DNA of 64,000 nucleotides from Atriophallophorus winterbourni (GCA_013407085.1 JACCGJ010018497.1:87018-151017); one strand, 5' to 3'. Shown: positions 9,101 through 17,896, counted from the stretch's first letter. Numbers and translations: made by a program. The notes: generated from the letters alone by a model not told the origin.

Positions 9101-11773
9101 AATGCCGCTAGTGAATACGATTCCGAGTCTGAAGTACGTATCTGAAAGTAAGTAACCACTGCATCATCAGAGACAGCATTACACCGGTATCATGTATCGA
9201 TTACTTAACTTCCACCCAAACATGAAAAAGTAAAGTCCTAAAACATATGGAAATGCGGGACTTTAATAGCTATTGATTCTATAGTTCAGTTGGCACAAAC
9301 AAACTGGGATGTGGTGTCTACTCCTCGAATCGCCTCAATTACGGCGAGTTTAGTTGTCAGCTTTACCTACACCGACGCCATTAGGCATTAAGAGCGGCAA
9401 AAATGTGTTAAGGAAACGATTATATTCCATTCGCAAAACAAGATGCAACCAACGAAGTATGTCTGGAAACTTGTTAGCGATAGCCACGTCGCTAATCAAA
9501 CTTCTACTGCGATCTAAATCGAAAATCGTATTATCACAGCTTATATATATTTCGGGGGTTGGGGGCCAGCAGTACATGCCTTTATTATAGCGTCAACCAC
9601 TAGACTACGAAATAGCGCAATTGGACAGCCTTACCAAACGCCACTGACCATAAGAAAGTTAGCTGACAGGATATTGAACATCGTAACGCAATCGGAACAT
9701 TTGTGAAATAAAGTGCTGAACAATAATTTCAAAATAACCGAAGCAAAGAAAGATCGCAATCCTTTACCGCCCATGATTTTGATATTGTTCTATTTTGTAG
9801 GAGATTGAATAGGTGAGCGAGACGAAGCCTCGTTTCCTATTTACGCACCCGGGAATACTTATGCAAGGTAGAGAAGACAAACTTATGCAAGAAGTGGGGT
9901 AAAGCTAGACATTAGGCTTATTTCTCAGTGGTTAGAGTATGAAGTTCAGATAACCCTCATAAAAATGCAAATAATTATAGATTTAGCTCAACGATGGTGA
10001 ATAGTTTCTGTCACCCATACCTGGCTAAAGATATCCTTTAGTGTGCTCAATAAGATAGCACTATCTTTCTTAAATACAATCTTCATTAACCCATCAGGGT
10101 CAGATCTCTTGGTTTATATGAGAGAGATAGACAGAAACAGAGGGAGACACAAACTATTCACCAGCGTTGAGCTAAATCTATAAGCATTCGCATTTTTATG
10201 AGGGTTATCTGAACTTCATACTCTAACCACTGAGGAATAGGCCTAATGTCTAGCGTTACCCTACTTCTTGCATAAGTTTGCCATCTGTACCTTGCATAAG
10301 TATTCGCGGGTGCGAAAATAGTGCAAAGAAGCCCTGATTGAAGAGAACTAAAAAGAATTGTGTTCGCGATAATCCGAAACTAGCAGGCTCTCTGGTTTAG
10401 TCTATTGAGAATGACATGTTAATAGTGAAGCCATCGACAGATATTCACAATATCTACCACTAGCCGCTTATATGAAAAGTAACACTACTAGACATGTTAG
10501 GGACATAAGACGGATAAAACTTTAAAAGTAATGCAACTTAGTAATAACCAAGCGTAAAAGCGAAAAACGCAAGATATAAAACTTACTCTCGCAAAACATT
10601 GGGGTTGAATCGGAAAATTAATCGCAATAATTCAGTGAGTGAGCATATCAGGTCTGGATAACCATAGTTCACAGAAGAATTCTTTGGAAATTGAAAATAT
10701 TTCCTCAAACGTTGAACAAATTTACCGATCTCTGTAGGCGGAATCGGTGGACCACGTAGAACGAGGCAACGAAAAACGGTTGGCAAATATACAAAGAAAA
10801 CATCAGAATGACGACAGCGGTCAAGTAACATGAAACAAGCATTTTGTATCTGTTTCGTCTGTTCTTCATCACCGTAGAAATTGACTAAGCATTCAAGTAA
10901 GCATGTAACTGGATCGTATGGCATAGGGTCCGGGTTGGATTCATTAACCGGGACTGTCCGAGTGAGCTCCAACAACTGACTCATTAGTAAATCACGACTA
11001 GTTTCACCAGCAACTGATACAGCAGACGACAAATCCGGTAAAATCGTCAGGATGGTCGCTTGAAGTAATCGATCCGATATCACATCGAACAACTGTAATA
11101 AGCGGGTGCAAATGTTTGAGAAATCATCTTTGCCGGTCAACATGGAAGGCAGGCCAACAGGTTGACGAAGTTGTTCGATTAGCCGTTGAGAATGCGGAGA
11201 TGAACAAGCAACAAGTTCCATTATCAAATCCGTTAGTGGTAACATCAGGGGTGAGATGGACAATAGCATTTGTAATAGCGTTGGCGGTGAACCAAATAAA
11301 AGTAAAACATCGTCATCCGCTACCCTGTCAGTTTCATTAGGATTATCAGTGCAAAGTGGCAGAAGTAAATGGGCGAAAGATGCAGTAGCCGCAGGAATGT
11401 TTTCACCAGTTTGATCAGCAAGCAAGCGAAGCTCTTTTATGAAAGATTTGCATTTAGTTTCATGAGAAAATATCGGTTCTGAAGCTTTACATCGATGACG
11501 GGACGAGTGAACAATTGTCCATGGTGTCGAACGGTCGGAGACAGAGGTTTTAGAAACATTGAATGAGTCGAAATAAAAATTACCGATTTCACTACACCAT
11601 GATATGCGCATTGCACGCAGAGCTTCTTCTAGCACAGGAGCAGCCACAAAAAAAACAGACGGATTGTTAGCACACTGAGATAACCAGGAACTATCCATAG
11701 GTAAAGAACCTTCTGTAGACGAAGAAGTTCTGGATTGTGGACAGCCCAACGCATTGGAAAGTCGAGAAATCAT
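2705..11773 (-). CDS. FANCD2: FANCD2-like Fanconi anaemia protein, N-terminal and central part, eight exons
   Basis: FANCD2 is the nuclear scaffold protein that is monoubiquitinated with FANCI and clamps DNA at interstrand crosslinks and stalled forks. Eight segments (11773-10587, 9503-9371, 8734-8565, 8487-7690, 7179-6993, 6421-5969, 4498-4246, 3102-2705) have GT-AG borders and join in phase into 1193 codons without a stop. Matches to human FANCD2, recalled from memory, are collinear: WIRAID/WIKAIE, a Lys before MIGAV/IIGAV, IKWIGVRTMRDFQDNFVVD/LEWVGHTICNDFQDAFVVD, HNGRLD/HNGNLE, IDALLGCPILL/IDGLLDCPIFL and TINWLIQVINVF/TLNWFREIVNAF. The human protein has about 1450 residues. The part matching human residues after about 880 is not visible and probably lies left of the window. 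Expression and completeness cannot be judged from sequence alone. Confidence 0.92.
3122..3153. repeat. AT dinucleotide run
   Basis: An imperfect TA-repeat of about 30 bases lies just inside intron 7, next to the acceptor of exon 8. It is a simple repeat that could vary in length. Confidence 0.85.
3230..3360 (-). repeat. R1 repeat, copy 3 (diverged)
   Basis: The plus strand reads TTAGGACTGGGCAACCAGAC, then a GACTGTGTAGCACTT stretch and CTGGATA. This is a weakened version of the block order seen in inverse R1 copies. It lies in intron 7 of the FANCD2-like gene. Confidence 0.5.
3733..3972 (-). repeat. R1 repeat, copy 4 (near full length)
   Basis: This is a nearly complete inverse copy with all R1 blocks: GGATGTGCAATCGTAC, AAATTGATTGGCCGCCGGTA, GTCTAGGCCTCGGCAACC, GACAGTATCTTAGCCCACG and GCCTGGATCAGGCTTGTGC. 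It lies in intron 7. Confidence 0.85.
4096..4143 (+). repeat. RTE LINE 3' tail fragment
   Basis: The segment GATGTACATCCATGATCGAC followed by ATCGACCTAAGGAGGCCAA resembles the tail of the RTE remnant at 5080-5125 (inverse) and that at 34228-34255. It is a short 3' end of the same LINE family in intron 7, opposite in orientation to the host gene. Confidence 0.55.
4246..4498 (-). CDS. FANCD2: FANCD2-like exon 7
   Basis: The exon begins DNFVVDNSPMDEYQTRLNLN, directly continuing DFQ from exon 6 as in human DFQDAFVVD, and ends SLHHNGRLD, matching ERQHNGNLE. The acceptor is ATGATTTTCAG. The donor is GTACGT at 4245-4240 and leaves one base that completes Ala with exon 8. Reading on past the donor gives 28 unrelated residues and then a stop, so the splice is well supported. 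Confidence 0.88.
5143..5397 (-). pseudogene. RTE LINE C-terminal domain with CCHC-like finger
   Basis: This 84-codon stretch reads ALGIDPASWEELALDRSLSR, then a basic region and RCKRCGRDCSSQIGLFSHSK with a final Cys. ALGIDP-SWEELA-DR is the usual ending of RTE-type LINE proteins. The Cys-x2-Cys...His-x4-Cys pattern looks like a zinc finger. The region upstream to about 5460 continues the similarity (LRYKDVCK) after an in-frame stop. The domain is surprisingly intact, but its element is truncated, so expression is unlikely. Confidence 0.7.
5662..5892 (-). pseudogene. RTE reverse transcriptase fragment
   Basis: The translation CAVFLDIQSASDSFNRDILL matches the LINE reverse transcriptase motif FLDI-AAFDSVDR-IL that surrounds the first catalytic aspartate. 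The downstream RT motifs, including FADD, are missing, and the rest of the reading is unrelated sequence. It is a dead fragment. Confidence 0.65.
5969..6421 (-). CDS. FANCD2: FANCD2-like exon 6
   Basis: The exon encodes 151 residues. A low-complexity Ser/Thr and acidic stretch, which would be a disordered loop, precedes helices that include LIGLIEHATFRHPQLQSMWL, aligned with human [20 protein letters not shown]. It ends IKWIGVRTMRDFQ, aligned with LEWVGHTICNDFQ. The acceptor is TTATACAG and the donor GTTGGT, both in phase 0. The insertion relative to human lies in the acidic loop. Confidence 0.9.
6612..6760 (-). repeat. R1 repeat, copy 5
   Basis: The plus strand carries a TGTTGGAGTCTCACTGCC block, then TATCTGTACAAGTCTGGGG and CACTTGGACTGGATCC, in the order of inverse R1 copies. 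The copy lies in intron 5 between exons 5 and 6. Confidence 0.65.
6993..7179 (-). CDS. FANCD2: FANCD2-like exon 5, carries the predicted ubiquitination lysine
   Basis: The exon encodes TKTNRALQEKLLGLIRKRFS and then DRQLVSKAFAMIGAVSVLEV. This aligns with human [20 protein letters not shown] and GAVTMAG. The lysine codon AAA (plus-strand 7098-7100) falls on the lysine just before the LIG-IIGAV helix, which I take to be the site monoubiquitinated by the FA core complex with FANCL and UBE2T. The acceptor is TTTTATTCAG, and the donor GTACTT follows a complete GAG codon. Confidence 0.9.
7210..7684. other. FANCD2 intron 4, nothing recognised
   Basis: AT-rich intron sequence. Short open stretches here have no recognisable similarity. 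Confidence 0.6.
7690..8487 (-). CDS. FANCD2: FANCD2-like exon 4
   Basis: This exon encodes about 266 residues of helical repeat. It opens with WIRAIDTS, aligned to human WIKAIENT, and continues with FHEQAVQDFLILCVIYN, aligned to EHKVFDLVMLFIIYS. Further on, the run ending LERLFQTVTNMSM aligns with the segment just before the ubiquitination lysine of FANCD2. The acceptor is GAAATTGCAG and the donor is GTAAGT at 7689-7684. The reading frame is intact throughout, suggesting a functional gene despite the surrounding repeats. Confidence 0.9.
8565..8734 (-). CDS. FANCD2: FANCD2-like exon 3
   Basis: The exon follows the acceptor TTACAAACAG and begins IIKWLKMLSMC. It contains IPLKTKGKFDEFVKPNEQGS, which matches the human VKLKSKGR...GNQESSGQS region, and then a hydrophobic helix. 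The donor that keeps phase is GTCATC at 8564-8559, which is weak, leaving a 77-base intron. Reading runs on beyond this donor without homology, which supports the chosen end. Confidence 0.78.
8740..9364. other. FANCD2 intron 2, nothing recognised
   Basis: AT-rich intron between exons 2 and 3. No element or motif was recognised. Confidence 0.6.
9371..9503 (-). CDS. FANCD2: FANCD2-like exon 2
   Basis: This short exon encodes SLISDVAIANKFPDILRWLH and about 25 more residues, which corresponds to the human stretch ending DLPVIIKFI. The acceptor after CGCAGTAG and the donor GTAGGT (9370-9365) are the only pair found that keeps phase with exons 1 and 3. A slightly longer version, with acceptor TTTAG at 9513 or donor GTAAAG at 9366, would break the frame. 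Exact borders are therefore inferred from phase, not from transcripts. Confidence 0.72.
9838..10320. mobile_element. Foldback MITE with ~172-bp inverted arms, in FANCD2 intron 1
   Basis: The left arm (about 9840-10008) starts TTTACGCACCCGGGAATACT and the right arm (about 10150-10318), read in reverse complement, starts TTTTCGCACCCGCGAATACT. The arms stay closely similar through CTTATGCAAGG, GACATTAGGC, AGTTCAGATAACCCTCATAA and TTTAGCTCAACG. A TA lies outside each arm, which fits the TA target duplication of Tc1/mariner-type elements. The centre of about 140 bases shows no coding capacity. I infer a nonautonomous DNA transposon (MITE). Within the FANCD2 pre-mRNA it would form a long hairpin. 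Confidence 0.85.
10587..11773 (-). CDS. FANCD2: FANCD2-like exon 1 (start codon)
   Basis: The exon encodes 395 residues. The ATG at 11773-11771 is chosen because an in-frame TAA lies three codons upstream (11785-11783) and the family match begins about 100 residues in. The segment RLLQLFDVISDRLLQATILT aligns with the human segment around [20 protein letters not shown], followed by LPDLSSAV/LPEILGDS. It is predicted to be alpha-helical solenoid. The exon ends with two bases of a codon before a strong donor (gtaagt at 10586-10581). The first 100 residues, rich in Ser and Thr, are not recognisable. A separate noncoding first exon upstream is possible, because TTTTTAG, an acceptor-like string, precedes the ATG. 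Confidence 0.9.
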
Positions 11774-12034
11774 TGATTCAGGTTACCTAAAAACTATCAA
11801 GTGTCGTCATTATTCACGTAATAGGGTGCAATGCTAAGCTAACATGGTAAGCGTATAATACATTCTGAATAGCTATAGCTGAGTGCAATCAATGACACTA
11901 GAAATTGAATGAATAGTTAGCACATAACGGAAGCTGAGAGTTGTCGATTAGTAATCCAAACAAATGCGTCAAATTCTACAATTGATTGCAATGTTATTAA
12001 TTAATTTTTAATTTTATGTTTGCAAGAAAGCAAT

Positions 12035-12250
12035 CACTTGATTCAGGCAAAGTGCCGCACAGAGAAAGACTGCATGTGAGCTAAGATATTGTCAGGTTGT
12101 CACAGACCTAGACATATATGAGAAACAAAATAGAAATGGTAGTGAGACTCCAGCGTGTTTCAGCATGCAGCATATTGCCGGTGGCTAATCAATTTAGCAA
12201 AGTGTTAGCCACAGCACAAAGGTACCTGACGATTAAATATCCGTGCGATA
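12035..12250 (+). repeat. R1 repeat, copy 6
   Basis: A nearly complete direct copy: GATTCAGGCAAAGTGCCGCA, ATATTGTCAGGTTG, AGTGAGACTCCAGCGTG, GGCTAATCAATTTAGC and TATCCGTGC. It lies in the 5' flank of the FANCD2-like gene. Confidence 0.8.
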
Positions 12251-12411
12251 CCTTTTAATTTTATCTTAGAGCAGCTAAATCATTTTGTTCATCATGGTTA
12301 AAAATGTAAGTTTCGCAGGCGCTGTGACCAAATCCATCTAAGATTGGTCGCCAAAAGCGAAATTTATATTGATAACGAGCTTCAACGAAACAAGCTTCAA
12401 CGATGTATATA

Positions 12412-12608
12412 TGAAATCACCACCCTGATCTGGGCACAGTTAAAGACTGCATATGGGCTAAGAAACTGCCATGTTGCCTGGGCCTAGACAGATATGGCAG
12501 TGTGACTCCACCGTGTATTCGCATGCAGCCAACTACCGGTGGCAAATCAATTTAGCACGATGTTAACAGCATAGCACAGAAGTACAGCACGATTGCAGAT
12601 CCGTGCAG
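12412..12608 (+). repeat. R1 repeat, copy 7
   Basis: A direct copy with TGATCTGGGCACAG, TTGCCTGGGCCTAGACAGAT, CATGCAGCCAACTACCGGTG, CAAATCAATTTAGCACG and GATTGCAGATCCGTGCAG. A short internal deletion removes the AAATAGAAATGGTAG region. Confidence 0.8.
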
Positions 12609-12904
12609 CAGAAAACAAGCTTCGATGGTTAGCTAAACATAAACAGCGAAACAGTTTCATTAAAACTTGTCTAATGCTGAGACAGGCTAATTGACGTGCA
12701 TACAACGTAAAGCAGTGCAGAATAAAATATTATACTCATGATTACAGGACAATATAACACCGGAGTAGGGAATTTGAGAACTGCCTCTGAACATCCATCG
12801 ACAGACATTATAGCGTTAACCATTTGACTATTAGTGCTACTGTTAATTTGGCGCAGTGGGTTGAAACGGGTTCGAACATGGGTTTTCACTGTGATAGTAC
12901 GTAC

Positions 12905-13125
12905 GTATGTGTGAAATTATAAGTCTGATCTAGGAGAAATGCCAGTCATATTTAAAACAATTTCAAGTTGCCCAAGACTAGAGAGGCACATAAGAGAGAA
13001 ATTAAAATGGTCGTGGGACTCCAGTGTTTCAACATGCAGCTCACTACGGGTGGTGTATGAATTTAGTAGTGTAAGATGCAGGGCACATAAGTGCTGCACG
13101 ATTGCACACTGTTATATCGGTCAGA
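12905..13125 (+). repeat. R1 repeat, copy 8
   Basis: A diverged direct copy: GTCTGATCTAGGAG, TTGCCCAAGACTAGAGAGGC, GGGACTCCAGTGTTTCAACA, TGCAGCTCACTACGGGTGG and GCTGCACGATTGCACA. It is followed almost immediately by copy 9. Confidence 0.7.
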
Positions 13126-13139
13126 AAGGTGGAATATCA

Positions 13140-13330
13140 TGTATGTATGTATGAAAGCACAAGCCTCATCCAGGCAAAGTGCCGCACAGTCAGAGGCTGC
13201 ACGTGGGTTGAGATACTGTCAGGTTGCCCAGGCCTAGACAGATATGAGGAAGAAAAAAGAACAGGAAATGGTAGTGAGACTCCAGCGTGTTTCAGCATGC
13301 AGCTCACTACCTCTGGCCAATCAATTATCA
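13140..13330 (+). repeat. R1 repeat, copy 9
   Basis: A well preserved direct copy, preceded by (GTAT)n: CACAAGCCTCATCCAGGCAA, AGTGCCGCACAGTCAGAGGC, GATACTGTCAGGTTGCCCAG, GCCTAGACAGATATGAG, GAGACTCCAGCGTGTTTCAG and CTCTGGCCAATCAATTA. The right end after CCAATCAATTA is missing. Confidence 0.8.
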
Positions 13331-13334
13331 TATT

Positions 13335-14690
13335 AGATGATGAGGCGAAACACCATATTAATTATTGTTGCGCAAGTCACTGAAATAATGAAGCGCATAT
13401 AGACGACCAACTAACGGGTCCGGGACTATGAAGCAGACCAAGCAGAAAAATCGTAAAAAACGGCAAACGGAATACGCAAATACAAAGCAAAAAGATATTA
13501 AGCACGTGATTTCATATTTTTTTCAAACGATATAGCTTAGAAGAGTAATGATCAATTTCATCATCATCGAGCATGTCTGAAGCAAGAAAAATAGCACGCA
13601 ACATGAAGCAGAAAAAGCAGGTGAACAGATGCGTGAAAAGCGAGTAAGCGAAAAATGTAAATTCACAAAATAGCATCTCGTTTTTGCAGCTTCGCTGCAT
13701 GTGATTTTTTATATTTCCTCTTTTGATAAAATATGATATAATAATATATGTTGAAATTAATGGACGCCAAATAAACTATATTGGCGCCATTGACTCTATT
13801 TTGCAGCCATATCGCGTAAGGTTCGCTACCAGCAATTAGAAAGATCTTTTGCACTCAACCCAGACACATGATTGTGCCCTACTGAGCCTAGCATTACGGA
13901 GATTTTCTTTATCTCAGTGCACCATGTCATGGACTTGCCCCCGGTCGTTTCTCACAGCTTTTACAAAGCTCTGCGAATAAAGCGTGGTATGGTAATCAGT
14001 TATACAAGCTACAACCTGGCTCCAGTGTGAGAAATTGATTTCATCCGTTCGGATCTGTATTGGATAATCAGCACAAAGATGACATCACTCGGAGAATTGA
14101 CCTTAACATGGAGAGACGGTTTGTGTACCGCTGTTGCCCATCGAGCTATAATGGGTCGTATCTTGCCGGTACAAGCAGAACAAATTATACCAGGAAGTTC
14201 GATGTATAGAGGTCAGACGAAAACGGACTCAGTCCACTGCATTGTGGACAAGGGACTTTAGCCGACAAATCGAATTGGTCACTTCTTTATGCATTGATGA
14301 CATGGCGCTATCCTACCCCATAAACCACCATGAAAATCACGTGGCGGTACGTTCAAAATTGAAGTGCTTTCTACTTCACTTTGTGAAATTAGTTACTCAC
14401 TATTCAAGTGTTTTTTATATTATGTTCGCCAATAAGTACCTACAAAATTCGTGGTGTAGAATAGTGCCAAATTGTATCGAGTGTAAGGCTAGAGAACGAA
14501 CGGTTTTACTTTGTGGATGAAAAATCTGCACATTGAGAAAAGAGATAAGACGTCTATAGGTCTGGCGTTGCTTGGCACCTCGAATAGGTAAGACAACTTT
14601 TCATAATAGAATCTTCAGTGGTTGCTTATTTATCGAAAAACAAGTTAAGATGCAGTCTTCGCTAGTTAGACCAAGAAATCGTCGGTTTCC
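13335..14690. other. No gene recognised (5' flank of FANCD2)
   Basis: Mixed AT-rich sequence. Open stretches at 14079-14261 and 14242-14520 have no recognisable motif and no convincing splice structure. The FANCD2 promoter probably lies between here and 11774, but no clear promoter motif was seen. Confidence 0.5.
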
Positions 14691-14746
14691 TGAAAACTGT
14701 TTTGTTTGTCCAATGTATTGTGGTGCTCACATCCCCATCCTTTACA

Positions 14747-14788
14747 TACCACTACCGGTTTCAAGCTGTTTGCCATCGTCAGGTGGAG
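14747..14788 (-). ncRNA. Hammerhead ribozyme, dimer unit 1, weakened stem II
   Basis: Minus strand: CCAC, CTGACGA, TGGC-AAACA-GCTT, GAAA, CCGGTA, GTGG. CUGACGA and GAAA are canonical, CCAC pairs with GTGG as helix I, and GUA is an allowed cleavage triplet. Stem II has only two good pairs plus one wobble, so activity is doubtful. Confidence 0.65.
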
Positions 14789-14868
14789 ACAGTAAGATCA
14801 GGTTCAGTGAGCCTTGAAACAGTTTTGTTTGTCAGTGTATTGTGGTGCTCACATCCCCATCCCTTACA

Positions 14869-14910
14869 CACCACTAACGGTTTCTGGCTGTTTGCCGTCA
14901 TCAGGTGGAG
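14869..14910 (-). ncRNA. Hammerhead ribozyme, dimer unit 2
   Basis: Minus strand: CCAC, CTGATGA, CGGC-AAACA-GCCA, GAAA, CCGTTA, GTGG. Both core boxes are canonical. Stem II has three pairs plus a C-A mismatch next to the core, and the CCGG of helix III has become CCGT. It is probably weak or inactive. Confidence 0.65.
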
Positions 14911-14944
14911 ACAGTAAGATCAGGTTCAGTGAGCCTTGTTTTGT

Positions 14945-16227
14945 TCGTCATTCCTAACTCGGAATGGCAACTTTGTAAGGATGTTCAGAGACTGATTTGG
15001 TTCAAGAAAATTAAGGCTTTGGCTGTTAAACTAACTGTAGTTGATGGCGGTCCGTGTTGGGGATTAAGAGATAAGAATTTGTAGTGGCATGCGAAAACAC
15101 GACGGAGTATCGTCGCAATTTTCTCATACATCTCTCTAGGAATGGACAAGTTAACGATATCTTAGACCACCCAAGTGGGTTTTCAGCGGCAGTCTTGTTG
15201 AGGGTATCTTCTAGTAATGTTTGATTAATGATGTATGTTTAGTTCAGATTGCACATAACTGTTTGTGCTAAATTTTTAATCGAGAATGAGATTTTTTGGT
15301 GGTACACCCCGAAAATCGTCTACCACAAAAACGTATGAGTAGTTCAACACCTTTCAGCTGTTTTGTGTAACGATTGAATTTAGTGGTGTTGTTAGGTAAA
15401 ATAGCGAAGAGGGTCAATATTCGCACACGATTTGATGTGTAGAGTGTTATAACTGTGATGTGCTGCTTCTTACCCAGCCGAGTGTAAAAGAGATACAATC
15501 GTAACTGAAGTGGTGTATTGACTGAATGTAGATCACAAGGATTGTAGAGTGAAAGATTACCATATAATGCAGTTGCGATCGATACTGATTGATGCTCCGT
15601 CGATAGTTTATTCACTGCTTATACTAAACAGAGCTAATCTGAGTGTCAGTGACTAATATTCCACAGGATCAGTGGCTTTGGAGTCTCAAACTCTCTCGTC
15701 TGTTTATGAATTTAAAGTTTCATAATTGTATGCAGTTGAGCACTTGAAACTTCATAACCATGTAATGCTTTCCATAGTGATCATAGCACAGTTGACTTGA
15801 AGGGTGAATTACTTCATTCCAAACTTTACAAACAGGCTGCCAACGCGAGAAACCGACGAACAAATATAAAAACTATCTTATATGAATTTCATTGTGAGCT
15901 TTCGACTATTAGTTTTTACGTGTTGCGTTCAATGATATATATGAAGGATTTTTTAAAGATTACTGGGTAACATTATACCCTCAGAAAGGAGTCGTCGAAA
16001 TTTATAACTGAAAAGAAATGTTAATTTTCAAGGACGATATTTAAAAATGTGAATTATGTCTTTCGCATTCTCAACGAAAGAATATAAACAACCATAAACT
16101 GGTAACACATCAAAAGAAAAGATGTAAAACGAGTGTTTTCAGAATCTGCCTCTCTTCAACTCTTGGTGTACGTAATTTTTCCGTTTGATTCCAGAAGGAA
16201 ATCTGGACGCGTGATTGGCCTTTAGCT
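14945..16227. other. No gene recognised
   Basis: AT-rich sequence between the hammerhead dimer and the minus-strand LTR element. A 115-codon open stretch at 15615-15268 (minus) shows no recognisable family and is probably a chance reading frame. Confidence 0.5.
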
Positions 16228-16432
16228 TGTAGTGGATAGCGAGGAATAGATTCTGAGGCTGCGTGTATTCCAGTTATATCCACATACAATTTTGACTCTC
16301 AGACAACCACAAAAGAGCGAAAACCGTGCGTAGACAAAGAGTGTATTGTAATTAATGCAAGGTTAACAACACGAAAATTTGAATTACAGAATTATTGATT
16401 AATATTGATTAAATATTTGAACCGTCACCACA
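16228..16432 (-). repeat. 3' LTR of minus-strand CsRn1-like element
   Basis: A 205-bp LTR. A purine-rich tract (AGGAGGGGAATC) precedes it on the minus strand as polypurine tract. The target duplication AGCT ends at 16227. Confidence 0.88.
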
Positions 16433-16480
16433 GATTCCCCTCCTAGAGCGTCGAACAAGAAAAAGACGCTCGAAAAAACA

Positions 16481-16780
16481 TTAGTTTAAAAAATCATCAA
16501 ACTTTTGTGGAAAATGTACCTTGCAACCTGAATGTGTTTGCCTGTCGGGTGGTTTGAGATAGGAACGGAATGGGGTTTTATCTGGGGTAAGGTTGGTTTC
16601 TGGTGAATCAGACGAATGGACGTGTTGGTCAGTAGTTGACGTCTGTGGAGTAATGTTTCGGGTATTTGCTTCCGCTTCCGATGTTGGTTCTACGTAAGCG
16701 ACTTTCAGACGATCGTTACTGACATTTTCTCTTGATCCATTCCGGTCAATTACGAAATACTTGGGATGCCTGCTGAGCAC
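16481..16780 (-). pseudogene. Integrase C-terminal part (GPY/F-type), gypsy pol
   Basis: The frame begins LSRHPKYFVIDRNGSRENVS and NDRLKVAYVEP, the typical end of the gypsy integrase GPY/F module. A Pro/Thr/Ser-rich tail and HFPQKFDDFLN before the stop complete it. It is separated from the core by a frame break at about 16790-16805. Confidence 0.75.
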
Positions 16781-16804
16781 CTTGTACGGACCAGTATACG
16801 GTGA

Positions 16805-17371
16805 TTAAAGTGGTCGACGTACATGATCGGCGCGCACAAACACAAAGTCGCAGGTAGACAAGTCGGCTGGGATGTAGAACGGTTGGGCGTGTTGGCGAGT
16901 TGGGATAGCTCGTAATGATTTCATGAAGCTACGAAGGCGACTGACATATTGTGGAGCTGTATGATCATTTGGTGAATCGGAAGATGTCAGAAATAAGCCA
17001 GGTAAGTTAAATGTACTCCCGTACACCATCTCAGCAGCTGAGCAACCCAGGTCTTCTTTCACGGTTGTACGGATACCAAGAAGCGCCAAAGGCAATGACT
17101 CGGACCAACGTTCTGAATTCCCGTGACTCATGATTGCGGCGTTGAATTGCCGGTGAAATCTTTCGACTAAGCCGTTTGAAGAAGGATGGTAGTCTGTAGT
17201 CTGTATGTGCTTTGTACCGAGTGTTCGATTCAATTCCCGAAAAAGCGTTGATTGGATTTGAGAACCTCTGTCTGTGGTAATAGTGTTCGGTACACCAAAG
17301 TTGCTGATCCAATGGTGAACGAAATCTTTCGTAACCGTTTCTGCACTGATATCCGGTATGGGTACAGCCAA
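16805..17371 (-). pseudogene. Integrase core, gypsy pol
   Basis: The reading frame covers the integrase catalytic core from just after the first Asp. Landmarks are a WISNFGVPNTITTDRGSQ stretch with the second Asp, and DYHPSSNGLVERFHRQFNAA with the catalytic Glu. A linker follows (PLALLGIRTTVKEDLGCSAA). Upstream sequence (17372-17896) contains the zinc-binding part in broken frames. It ends at a stop after RADHVRRPL. Confidence 0.85.
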
Positions 17372-17896
17372 TGATCAACGGTTAAAACGGTCGACGCAGG
17401 TCAATATATAGGAGCAACCGGTAGAGACCGCTAATGGGCCAACGAGATCCAAGTGAACGTGCTGAAAGCGCTCCGTAACAGGTAGAAATACACCAGTGGA
17501 ACTGATGGTGTGACGTTAAACTTTGCTTTGTTGACATCGGAGTCAACTATTGGTCCAAAGTTGAATGTCATTATGAATGTCAGACCAAAGATAACGAGAG
17601 CTAATCAGCTTTCGAGTAGCTTTTATTCCGGGATGTGATAAACCATGTAAATGCTCTAATACGGTACGTCTCAAATTTGATGGGGCAATTGGACAGGCTT
17701 CACCATTAGAGATGTCACAAACCAGATAGGAATTGGAATTAGGTATCGAAATACGGCGGATTTTACCCGATTGTGAAGTAATACACCAACTTATTACAGG
17801 GTCATTTTGCTGCGAACGTGCTAATTGCTCAAAGTCGATTCCAGGCAGGTCGACAGCACTTAACTGAATCCGAGATAATGTTTCCGCAACTGTGTT

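Larger units (their letters stand above)
14690..14940 (-). repeat. Hammerhead repeat, head-to-tail dimer (retrozyme-like)
   Basis: Two tandem units of 122 bases share GTGGTGCTCACATCCCCATC, an ACACACCACTA...CGGTTTC stretch, a GCTGTTTGCC block, TCAGGTGGAGACAGTAAGAT and CAGGTTCAGTGAGCCTTG. On the minus strand each carries a hammerhead-like core. The same unit recurs at 44.7-45.0, 54.7-55.6 and 57.7-58.1 kb. Tandem short units with hammerheads are the hallmark of animal retrozymes. Confidence 0.75.

Noticed and set aside
11116..11340. Plus-strand open frame inside 11.1-11.3 kb
   Set aside because: Antisense shadow of FANCD2 exon 1.
15268..15615. 115-codon minus-strand open frame
   Set aside because: No recognisable family, no splice context and ordinary AT-rich composition; length is within chance expectation.
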